64,000 nt of DNA from an uncultured Lachnospiraceae bacterium (GTDB lineage Bacteria > Bacillota > Clostridia > Lachnospirales > Lachnospiraceae). Within the stretch, counting starts at the first letter, position 1, and the number at the start of each line of letters is the position of its first letter. Location: positions 1 to 64,000 of the forward strand of contig URPH01000008.1 of assembly GCA_900549665.1 (NCBI GenBank), written 5' to 3'. Shown one piece after another: positions 1 through 7,377 of this stretch. The notes below the pieces were generated by a model. That model was not told where the DNA came from. It saw only the letters and a program-made list of their open reading frames with translations, and made no database searches. Both the position numbers and the translations under genes were made by a program.

Positions 1-52
1 TCCACTTTTTAGGTTCCCTTCTTCTTATCGTGTCCACTTTATAGGGTACATT
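1..52. repeat. Short repeated motif at window edge
   Basis: The motif tccactttWtagg occurs twice within the first 45 bases (from base 1 and from base 32), about 31 bases apart. It could be the edge of an insertion sequence or repeated binding sites, but the window stops here and no transposase can be read. This is only a visible repeat, without functional support. Confidence 0.3.
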
Positions 53-154
53 TTATTCCTTATGTATTATTCTATCTCTATTTTCAGCCTCTTTTATACT
101 TTCTTCTAAAACCTTAAATACTCTCCGTTCATAATCCTTTACATTTCTAGCCAT
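53..154 (-). CDS. Possible 33-residue small protein at the operon end
   Basis: An open frame of 33 codons starts with ATG at 154, seven bases after the stop codon of the DGQHR-type gene, and ends at TAA (53-55). The product is highly charged (starts MARNVKDYERR, ends RIIHKE) and would form one amphipathic helix. A GGAGG lies upstream, but 13 bases from the ATG, which is longer than usual. It may be a genuine last cistron of the defence operon, or the 5' stub of a longer gene broken near the repeat at the window edge. I do not recognise it. Confidence 0.3.
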   Translation of the reverse strand: MARNVKDYERRVFKVLEESIKEAENRDRIIHKE

Positions 155-160
155 CGTGAA

Positions 161-1338
161 TTACACCCTCCAGAACGGCTCCATAGAAGCACTTTCCGCA
201 AAGCAGTCATCTCTAAACATTTCAACAAAGATATTTTTGAATAATCTACGCATTTCATCTCCAAAACGGGTTTTGGGCAATTCGTCACATACATTATTCA
301 GTAGTTCAAGATCCATAAACGCAGGGTTATCTTTTTCCTGCTCAATCTTAGCGGTAATAATTCCAATTTGTTCACAGAGTTTATTTTTCTTTTGCTCCAT
401 ATCCTCCGCAGTTCTTACAGTAGACATTTTTCCCAAAATAGTTTCCGCACACGCAACTATAAATCCCATTCGTGCGGGAGCGCTCGAAAAAATATCTTTA
501 CCTTCTCCAAATTGTCTCTTATCTTCTATCATTGAAACGTTCTCTGCGAGACAAAAATCCAACTTACACATTAACCCAAATGAAGTAACAAAATACTTAA
601 GGCTATCATTCATTTCAATAGACTCCATCATATCAAAACGCTGATACTCCTCAGAGAGTTCGTCAGACACTTGTACTTTAACGTTTCTGGTGTTAAATCC
701 AAGATACATTTCTATAACGGAATTCAGCGGATATATTCCTGCTTGAGTCCGCTTTTTATTATCATCGATTTGTGCTAGTTTAACTGCCTCTTTGTAATCA
801 GGATACTGAACATATAATTCATCTTGAATTGACTTTGCAATATTTGCAAAAACAACCTCTACCTGCCGTCTAGTATTCCAAGGAGTTTGTCCTGTGTTAA
901 GCACAAGCATTCTATATAACAATTGAACACTATCATCAGCCATCCAAAACTCTACTCGTATTTCCCTGTCTTCATTTCCATCAAAGTTGGAGAAATAGAT
1001 ATTACTACGTTGCATGCCATCTATGATAGAAACATTTCTATCCTTAAAGATATCAACGGCAACCTTATCTCCAATAGAATAGTTCTTAAATTCATCTATA
1101 CTTTGGATAACTCCTATTACTACCTGTGGAAAATAGCTCCCTTATTAAAATCTTCATGCATACGCTTTCTAATACGTGCTGCAGCTGCAGATTTTTTTAT
1201 TACACCACGTTGACCGTCCAAACTTCCATTTTCGTCAAAAGAATCTTTAGCCAGATCATAATATTCTTTCAATGTCATCTTAGTCACAACAGATAAGCAC
1301 TTTCTTTTGCAGTCTTCGCTAATATCTAGTATTTTCAC
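161..1338 (-). pseudogene. DGQHR/ParB-like protein of the defence operon, frameshifted
   Basis: This is one gene of about 392 codons split by a single-base deletion. The first part starts at GTG 1338 (AAGGAG upstream) and reads 72 codons to a stop at 1120. The same protein continues in the next frame from about 1128 to the stop at 161. Restoring one C in the run ATTTTCC near 1128 joins KGAIF to PQVVIGVIQ without a gap. The joined region contains VSIIDGMQRSN, followed by an FW...LLYRMLVLNTGQ stretch. This is the signature layout of DGQHR/DndB and DUF262-type ParB-like domains, which occur in DNA modification and phage-defence loci. It is the last large gene of the operon, 27 bases after the methyltransferase. 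The shift may be real decay or a sequence error; no canonical slippery heptamer is in phase. Family assignment rests on the motif alone. Confidence 0.6.
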
Positions 1339-1365
1339 GATAGCATCTCCTTCTCATTTTTTTCT

Positions 1366-2667
1366 TTATGGTAATTGATACTTTGAAGCACGTTTACTTC
1401 CAATTTTCCTAAGTGCTCCTTCGGAAACAGCTTTACGTAATAAATACGATGCCCGAGTTTCATCAACATCTAATAACTCCATGACATCTTTACGAGTAAT
1501 GATTCCTTTCTTTTTGACCATCTGGTGAATAATTGGAACCGGATTCGCCGTCAATTCGTCCAGTTTCTCCATCATATAATCAGCCATTACTTTTATTACT
1601 GGAATAGAAACTGAATTACCAAACTGTTTATACTTTTGTCCATCACACATTCCATCAGGGAATTCAAAATGATCTTCCCCATTTACATCAAGGAATCCAT
1701 ATCCTATAAACCCTTGCAATCGTCCCCATTCCTTTGGCGTCATTACACGAATACCCTGATTATTTATAGGTGTCCGTTTCCCATCTATCTGCAAGTTGTC
1801 ATACTCTGGAACAGGCTGATATATAAGATTTCTTTCTTTTCCCGATCCTCCGGTAGCCATAATCGTGTTTGCAAATTGATGTGTTCTCGTGGGATCATTC
1901 ACCACACAGTATCCAAATCCATTCCCTTTTTCATGCTCCCTTTGCCGATGATTAATCAATGTCTGTAGATACCCAGAAGCCATATAATAATGAGCGGGAA
2001 CACGTGGTTCCAAAAGCGCATTTACATCCGTAAAAATAACGTTATCTGACCCTGTCGGAATAACATCATCTTCGTCTAATAAATCAAGTGCCTCTCCATA
2101 TATCTCTCTGTTAAATGCCATAATATAAACTCTTGGACGATTCTGCGGGAGTCCAAAATTAATAGTATTTCTAACAAATGACGCTCTAGAAAAAATCGGT
2201 TCACCCTTCTCATCAAAATCAGCACCGATTACCTTATAATTAAGTTCATTGAGAATCTTTAAAATACGTACGATAGTCTGTCCTTTGTCATGAGACATTA
2301 GATTTTGAACATTTTCTAAAAATATCGCCTTTGGTCTAGTCTCTTCAATAATTTTTGCGATTCCAAAAAAAACATTGCCCTTTTCTTTATCTTTAAAGCC
2401 CATCTGCAACCCTGCGCTGCTAAATGCCTGGCATGGAAAGCCAGCCAAAAGAATATCATACGGATGTTCCTTCAACTTCTCGCGAAATTTTTTGCTCATT
2501 AAATTATTTCTCGGATCATCCCCGTAAAGATGTTCATAGGTCCTGGCCGCCTGTTCATCTATCTCAGCCGATAGCACATTTCTACATCTCCCCGTTAATT
2601 CAAATCCTCGCCTCAGGCCCCCTATCCCGGCACACAAATCTATTGTTCTATACATAAAATGTATCAT
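1366..2667 (-). CDS. DNA (cytosine-5)-methyltransferase with winged-helix tail
   Basis: A C5-cytosine DNA methyltransferase of 433 residues. Visible motifs: SAM-binding motif I DLCAGIGGLRRGFE (about 10-23), catalytic motif IV GFPCQAF with the nucleophilic Cys at 79, ENV motif VI (118-120), QNRPRVYIM motif VIII, and C-terminal RLQGF and QFGNSVSIPV (motifs IX/X). The target-recognition region lies between VIII and IX. After motif X the last ~60 residues (from HQMVKKKGIITRKDV) look like a winged helix-turn-helix, an extension not typical of Dcm-like enzymes. The ATG at 2667 overlaps the stop of the nuclease gene (ATGA) and has GGATGGAG upstream, supporting this start and translational coupling. 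It should mark host DNA at an unknown sequence and protect it from the operon's nuclease. Confidence 0.93.
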   Translation of the reverse strand: MIHFMYRTIDLCAGIGGLRRGFELTGRCRNVLSAEIDEQAARTYEHLYGDDPRNNLMSKKFREKLKEHPYDILLAGFPCQAFSSAGLQMGFKDKEKGNVFFGIAKIIEETRPKAIFLENVQNLMSHDKGQTIVRILKILNELNYKVIGADFDEKGEPIFSRASFVRNTINFGLPQNRPRVYIMAFNREIYGEALDLLDEDDVIPTGSDNVIFTDVNALLEPRVPAHYYMASGYLQTLINHRQREHEKGNGFGYCVVNDPTRTHQFANTIMATGGSGKERNLIYQPVPEYDNLQIDGKRTPINNQGIRVMTPKEWGRLQGFIGYGFLDVNGEDHFEFPDGMCDGQKYKQFGNSVSIPVIKVMADYMMEKLDELTANPVPIIHQMVKKKGIITRKDVMELLDVDETRASYLLRKAVSEGALRKIGSKRASKYQLP

Positions 2668-3590
2668 TCTCCATCCGTTAATATATTTTCACCTGGAATA
2701 CCGTCCAGTGTAACCGTATATGTAATACTCATAACGCCACTCGGAAGCACTCCCCCGACAAATGATTTTTCCCTAATAGCTGGAAACGCTTCATCCACCG
2801 TATATTTTGTTGCTGCATGTAATACATAATTTCTTTTACGTGCAGTCATTCCTTTTTCAAGGCCTAATTTTTCCAGTTTATCATTAAGTGCGGCTCGACT
2901 GTATCCCAAGGCTTCAAGTTTATCCACCATAGAATTAATGCTAATTCCCACTAAAGACGACTCGAACTGACACAATACCAAAAAGAGTTTTTTCCCTTCC
3001 GGAGGATCTAACTGAAATAAATTACTTAGTGTTATTTGCCGCTTATTACGAGCAGTAGTAGATTTTACTTCGGTGTAATAAGATTCGCAATCAATATCAT
3101 ATGTTGCGCCATCAGGTCCGTTCCATTCCGCATTCTCGCCATGTTCTGCCAAATACTTCAGAGTCCATAGCTCACCAAGCGCATCATAGACTCTCAAATC
3201 TACGCTTTTGTTCCCAAGCAGCTCCTTCCATGCCATCCACCAAGCTACAGGCGAGTGAGACACTTCTCTTCTCAGCTCTCCATTCTCTCCCGGAGCAAGT
3301 AGTTCTGCACATAGAGCTGCAAACTGATCCTTAATCTCTTCCTTTTGCGTCACCAACATAAGTACATGTTCTTGACCTGAATTATTCAGTATAATATCCC
3401 CCGTATAATAATGGGCTCCGGCAAAATACTCAGATATTTCCTCATCACTATCCACAGGGATAGCAACCCCATACCCCACGGCTATTTTTATGGTCCATGA
3501 GGTATATCCAGCGTTACTTAAACTGGTTATAAGCATTGCATTTGCGTTTGGCATTCCGGCCCAATTGGCCAATACTTCATCAATCAACAT
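2664..3590 (-). CDS. PD-(D/E)XK family nuclease of the defence operon
   Basis: A protein of about 308 residues resembling the 'PD-(D/E)XK motif protein' family (DUF4420-like) found beside methyltransferases and Z1 ATPases. Numbering from the ATG at 3590, the nuclease core is visible as GELWTLKYL (E140), TYDID (D165/D167) and YTEVKST (E174, K176), matching E...D...ExK. The N-terminal ~100 residues (NWAGMPNANAM...) are a separate family-typical region, and a beta-rich C-terminal part follows. A GTG nine bases upstream (3599) is an alternative start. The gene overlaps its upstream neighbour by about 11 bases and the methyltransferase by 4, so stoichiometry is probably coupled. It is the best candidate for the cleaving subunit, with specificity perhaps supplied by partners. 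Catalytic residues appear intact. Confidence 0.8.
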   Translation of the reverse strand: MLIDEVLANWAGMPNANAMLITSLSNAGYTSWTIKIAVGYGVAIPVDSDEEISEYFAGAHYYTGDIILNNSGQEHVLMLVTQKEEIKDQFAALCAELLAPGENGELRREVSHSPVAWWMAWKELLGNKSVDLRVYDALGELWTLKYLAEHGENAEWNGPDGATYDIDCESYYTEVKSTTARNKRQITLSNLFQLDPPEGKKLFLVLCQFESSLVGISINSMVDKLEALGYSRAALNDKLEKLGLEKGMTARKRNYVLHAATKYTVDEAFPAIREKSFVGGVLPSGVMSITYTVTLDGIPGENILTDGE

Positions 3591-4314
3591 GTTCTTCACC
3601 CACCGATAATTGTTTGAACAACGAATCTACATATCCTTGTTCCGTTCCTTCTACAAGCCCTGGTTCTACGGTTCTGCAATTGACCAGATTCTGTTTCTGT
3701 ATGACATTAAATAAATCTGAAGATTTGTTTTCAACATTCGCATAAGATTTCATCAATTGGCGATAAAGCAACACTCTATACCCTTGTCCAGTTCTTTCGA
3801 TAAAATCACTTATCGTATCTGTTCCAAAATCCTTTAATACATCTCGCGTCTTCTTTGCATCCCCTTGCCACGCAAGAAAAACATACCACCATAAAGTTTT
3901 CAGCCAAATTCTTCTTGTATGTAGATAAAATCGCTTCTTATTAAGACGAATATCATCTTTTGCAGGCTTAGGATATCTTTCATATGTAATATCCGGGAAA
4001 ATCTTGCATGACAAATATCTCCAGATATCGTCATCGTTAGCCATAACCAATGTAAACCCCTTCTCAGGGCTCAACATCTCATACAAGCAAAGTCCTACAT
4101 CCAGGTCAATTTGATAACCATCATTTGTTGCTGCAGCCGCTTCATATGCATCAAGAACTTTCCTTCTAATTTCTTCATACTCAGGGTTGTCAATTGTAAT
4201 CGAATGAGCACGCCACTGTGCAGTTAAATTTGCAAACGCAACATCAGACAATTTGTCTACCGAATCCACAAATTCTTTTGCCTGAGCCTTAGTCATTTTT
4301 TTCATGGAGATCAT
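3580..4314 (-). CDS. DUF6339-like protein of unknown function
   Basis: A 244-residue soluble protein, acidic at the N terminus and rich in aromatic and basic residues in the middle (KTLWWYVFLAWQG, RVLLYRQLMKSY). It resembles, from memory, the DUF6339 family found in operons with Z1 and GHKL ATPases; I cannot verify this by search. No nuclease, helicase or DNA-binding motif is evident. The ATG at 4314 overlaps the upstream stop codon as ATGA and lies after GGAGGTGATG, so the start is well supported. A structural or adaptor subunit of the complex is an inference from position only. An internal ATG (MKKMTKAQ) three codons in is also possible. Confidence 0.7.
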   Translation of the reverse strand: MISMKKMTKAQAKEFVDSVDKLSDVAFANLTAQWRAHSITIDNPEYEEIRRKVLDAYEAAAATNDGYQIDLDVGLCLYEMLSPEKGFTLVMANDDDIWRYLSCKIFPDITYERYPKPAKDDIRLNKKRFYLHTRRIWLKTLWWYVFLAWQGDAKKTRDVLKDFGTDTISDFIERTGQGYRVLLYRQLMKSYANVENKSSDLFNVIQKQNLVNCRTVEPGLVEGTEQGYVDSLFKQLSVGEEHVD

Positions 4315-5258
4315 GCTTCATCACCTCCGTTTATCATCGCGGCAACATTGGGCCATATAGTTTTATGCATTCTCTCTACCGAAGATGTATCGATAGAAGT
4401 GTCGCATCCGCTCCAGAAATAAAACATAATTTTACTTATGCTTCCCGGTTCCAAATCAACATCATTTACTGTCTGCGACAAGCACTCCATTTCCATTATT
4501 TTTTGAAAAATCATCGTGTACGCAGTTGTAATGATTTCTATTAGTACATCAGAGTTCTTGATAACATCTCCTACCTTTGGGCAACAATCATATGCAGAGT
4601 TTAGATATAGACATAAGTTATCTTCGTTAAACAAATCCTGCCGAGGATCAGTCCAATCTCCAATCTCCAACCACCACAACGGTTGTTGTTTAGAGTTAAC
4701 TTCCTGAATAGGAAAATCCATGTATATACTTCCAAAGTCAAGCCTGCATACATCCAGCACACCAACATTCACGCCGGAATCGTTCATCAGACGCTCCTCG
4801 TTAGTCAGTACTTCCTCCGCAGGTTTCTTTATATATAGAACCGTCTCAAGTTCGAGATCTCCCTGTATCTCTCCGGGCTTAAAGTCATGTTCAAAAACAA
4901 CATGCTTAATTGGACCAGAATTAAATTCCGATACAGGCAATATGGTTCCCATCTGCGTAAGGGTTTTATTTGTCCATATAATGCATGTCCCTATAACCGC
5001 ATCTTTACACGCAAGACCTTTTTCTCCATACAAAACTTCCGGATACTCAATGGTGATTTCCCTTTTTAAATGCAGTCCATCAGTCTCAATTTTCCATGAC
5101 TCCCACGAATCTTCAAGCTTAATGGTATTTTTCCCTTTCTGCTTAAGATCTCTATATTCATCATCATAAAAATACGAAAACCCAAACGCTGAAACAGCGA
5201 AACCAGCTCTTTCACGCAATTCTTCAGTTAATGTAGGATAAAAATACAAATTCTCCAT
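4311..5258 (-). CDS. Unrecognised 315-residue operon protein
   Basis: I do not recognise this protein. It is 315 residues, acidic, without membrane segments or signal peptide, and appears mostly beta-rich in the first 200 residues (for example KREITIEYPEVLYG, CIIWTNKTL, ETVLYIKKP). A Trp-rich patch (PLWWLEIGDW) follows, then a helical C-terminal third. Its ATG directly abuts the TAA of the GHKL ATPase gene and its stop overlaps the next ATG, so it is firmly part of the operon. The tight coupling with the GHKL gene suggests that the two products interact. No catalytic motif was found; a DNA-recognition or adaptor role would be a guess. Confidence 0.75.
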   Translation of the reverse strand: MENLYFYPTLTEELRERAGFAVSAFGFSYFYDDEYRDLKQKGKNTIKLEDSWESWKIETDGLHLKREITIEYPEVLYGEKGLACKDAVIGTCIIWTNKTLTQMGTILPVSEFNSGPIKHVVFEHDFKPGEIQGDLELETVLYIKKPAEEVLTNEERLMNDSGVNVGVLDVCRLDFGSIYMDFPIQEVNSKQQPLWWLEIGDWTDPRQDLFNEDNLCLYLNSAYDCCPKVGDVIKNSDVLIEIITTAYTMIFQKIMEMECLSQTVNDVDLEPGSISKIMFYFWSGCDTSIDTSSVERMHKTIWPNVAAMINGGDEA

Positions 5259-7370
5259 TTATATCACTGGCTCCTTTGCCTCTTTTACGGTACAACAATA
5301 CTTCTTATTTCGTGATTTCAACGTGAGCATTCCTTTTACTACTACATTTGTGACAGTATTCGTCACTTTAAATCCCAATGCATCCCCATCTACCGTGTAC
5401 ACCACTTCAATTGTCGAAAAGTCGTTTTCGATATAACGATTTTCCTTCGTACAACTACTCTCAAACGCAAGCGTTTGATTTGAGTTAAGTGCCAGCACTG
5501 AGCAATTCGCCAATATTGGTATCTCTATCGGGAATGCTGTGCCTATCCCCGTTTTCCAGGAATACGCATCCATCAATCCAACTTCTGACTCGACAAATAC
5601 ACCTATAAACGCCTCTTTTCTTATATTCTTGAATTTCAATTCAAACTCAATCGTCATGGAATCTGCACTAATAACTGATTGCCTCAAATTGCAATCAAGA
5701 TTATTGATTGTTCCCCCCGAGCCACCTGACCCTCCCGAGCCTCCGGATCCCCCTTTCTTTTTTCCAAATGAAAGAGTCGGAAGCAACCTACGTCCAAGTT
5801 TTCCTGAGAGTTTACTGGCTGTCCCCTCTGATTCCGCAGTTGATTTTGCTCTATAGCAATCGTTAATTTTCGCCGTTGTTTGTGAAGCAATATTTGTAAC
5901 AACAGTCAAAGACGATGGATCTGTCCAAGCCATATGATCTGATTTTTCGCATTTTCTCAGATAATTACCCAATGACATTCCACTATACTCACCGAGAACT
6001 TTATCATCTTTCAGCTTTAATCCACAATCTGGCACAAAGAATGAAATCAGCATTTCATCCTCACCTTCAGGTTTTATCAATCCTTTAGTCCAGCGGCCTT
6101 CAATCTTGTAATCCAGAACCATTCCAGCAGCTCTTGCATACATTACAATAGGATCATTTTTTGTTAAAGCTCCAAACAAACGCAAATAAGCCTGTGGCGG
6201 AATAATCGCCCCAGTGCTTCCCAAATCTTCATTTGTAACAACCACCGTAGAAACAAATCCGGCTCTATCTCCTTGCACTTTTTTCGACGGTACTGGAACG
6301 GACTTTATTCCTCTAAACAACTCCGAACTATATTCCTGTCTTCCTGACTTATTCGCACTTAATGCAGATGTGTAAAGTTCTTGAACAAGCTGAAACAAAG
6401 GACGCATATCCGTATTTTTAATACCAACACCATTTACTCTTGCGGCCAACCATTTCTGATTGGAATATCTAGCTAGGTTTTTGTTAAATATTTTAGGTGC
6501 ATACCATTTCTGAATAGCAAGCTTTGTGTACTCTACGATATCATCTTTAAATGAACACATAGAAATAACATCTTCACTTATTCCGCAGTTTTCAGGAAAA
6601 ATACCATCCATTAATTTATCCTTGTTTATGTACGGAATAATAATCGATGTACCTGTCTCAGTTGGTCCAAAAGGATCAACGCCGAACACATCCAAAATTT
6701 CTTTTATTTCATTTGTATCAGTAATCGGCAGTAATTCAGTAGGATCTTCTGTGTCTTGCCGTCCCCACCATGCTCTTCCGATAGCATCATTTCGCACATG
6801 AGATAGAATTGCGTCTTCAGAATTTTCATGTTCTACTAAGGCTACTATTAAACGTGATTCATATCCATCATCTACTTTTATCTGGCTGTAAAACAAAACT
6901 AATCCTATTCCAAATCTGAAATAAACACTTTTACCATAGCCCCAGCTTCCTCCTGCCATGCCATCGTCGCTATTTGTTTGTTCCTTACCGGTATCAAAAA
7001 CAAGTTTGAAATAGTTACCATGATCATCCGGAGATTGTGCAACCGCCGCACGTCTGACACTCCCTGTTAGTCCTGATGTCTTATGATCTCTTATTTCAAG
7101 ATAATCGGCCGATTCAGTCGGATATCGTTCATTAAGAATGTCTTTTACATCACTAAGCAGATCATTAAAACGTTTTGGAGAGAATGTTTTATAATTAAAA
7201 CTCACTCCAAAAGATTCTCCTGGCTCTCGAAGAGATGCATCTGAACTATTCTGAATTGCTTCACGAATAAGAAGGTCTATTTCAGGCAAATTGTCATTCT
7301 GAAGAGCCTTTAACGATCCGCTTCCGTATGAACTTCCGTAATCCATTCCTAAAATATGACTATCAAGCAT
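5259..7370 (-). CDS. GHKL (MORC/MutL-like) ATPase with Gly-Gly-Ser linker
   Basis: A 703-residue ATPase of the gyrase/Hsp90/histidine-kinase/MutL fold. The ATP-binding Bergerat elements can be read: N box REAIQNSSDAS (36-46), a DxxxSGLTG segment (about 95-103) in the place of the DxGxG motif, and the glycine-rich lid GGSWGYGKS (140-148). A central region (IIPPQAYLRLFGAL) is in the position expected for an S5-like domain. Residues 540-553 are a pure GGSGGSGGSGGSGG linker, after which a ~150-residue beta-rich C-terminal domain follows. Prokaryotic MORC/paraMORC proteins of this type are associated with restriction-modification loci and are thought to remodel DNA or protein complexes by ATP-dependent dimer closure. 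It sits between the Z1 gene (7-base gap) and the unknown gene (no gap). Function in defence is inferred from context. Confidence 0.88.
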   Translation of the reverse strand: MLDSHILGMDYGSSYGSGSLKALQNDNLPEIDLLIREAIQNSSDASLREPGESFGVSFNYKTFSPKRFNDLLSDVKDILNERYPTESADYLEIRDHKTSGLTGSVRRAAVAQSPDDHGNYFKLVFDTGKEQTNSDDGMAGGSWGYGKSVYFRFGIGLVLFYSQIKVDDGYESRLIVALVEHENSEDAILSHVRNDAIGRAWWGRQDTEDPTELLPITDTNEIKEILDVFGVDPFGPTETGTSIIIPYINKDKLMDGIFPENCGISEDVISMCSFKDDIVEYTKLAIQKWYAPKIFNKNLARYSNQKWLAARVNGVGIKNTDMRPLFQLVQELYTSALSANKSGRQEYSSELFRGIKSVPVPSKKVQGDRAGFVSTVVVTNEDLGSTGAIIPPQAYLRLFGALTKNDPIVMYARAAGMVLDYKIEGRWTKGLIKPEGEDEMLISFFVPDCGLKLKDDKVLGEYSGMSLGNYLRKCEKSDHMAWTDPSSLTVVTNIASQTTAKINDCYRAKSTAESEGTASKLSGKLGRRLLPTLSFGKKKGGSGGSGGSGGSGGTINNLDCNLRQSVISADSMTIEFELKFKNIRKEAFIGVFVESEVGLMDAYSWKTGIGTAFPIEIPILANCSVLALNSNQTLAFESSCTKENRYIENDFSTIEVVYTVDGDALGFKVTNTVTNVVVKGMLTLKSRNKKYCCTVKEAKEPVI

Positions 7371-7377
7371 TTCTTTA

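Noticed and set aside
156..644. Plus-strand ORF at the left end
   Set aside because: Lies opposite the DGQHR-like gene and has no domain or ribosome binding site.
1120..1135. Programmed -1 frameshift in the DGQHR-like gene
   Set aside because: The lesion site has no X XXY YYZ heptamer in the zero frame and no obvious downstream pseudoknot; simple deletion is the simpler reading.
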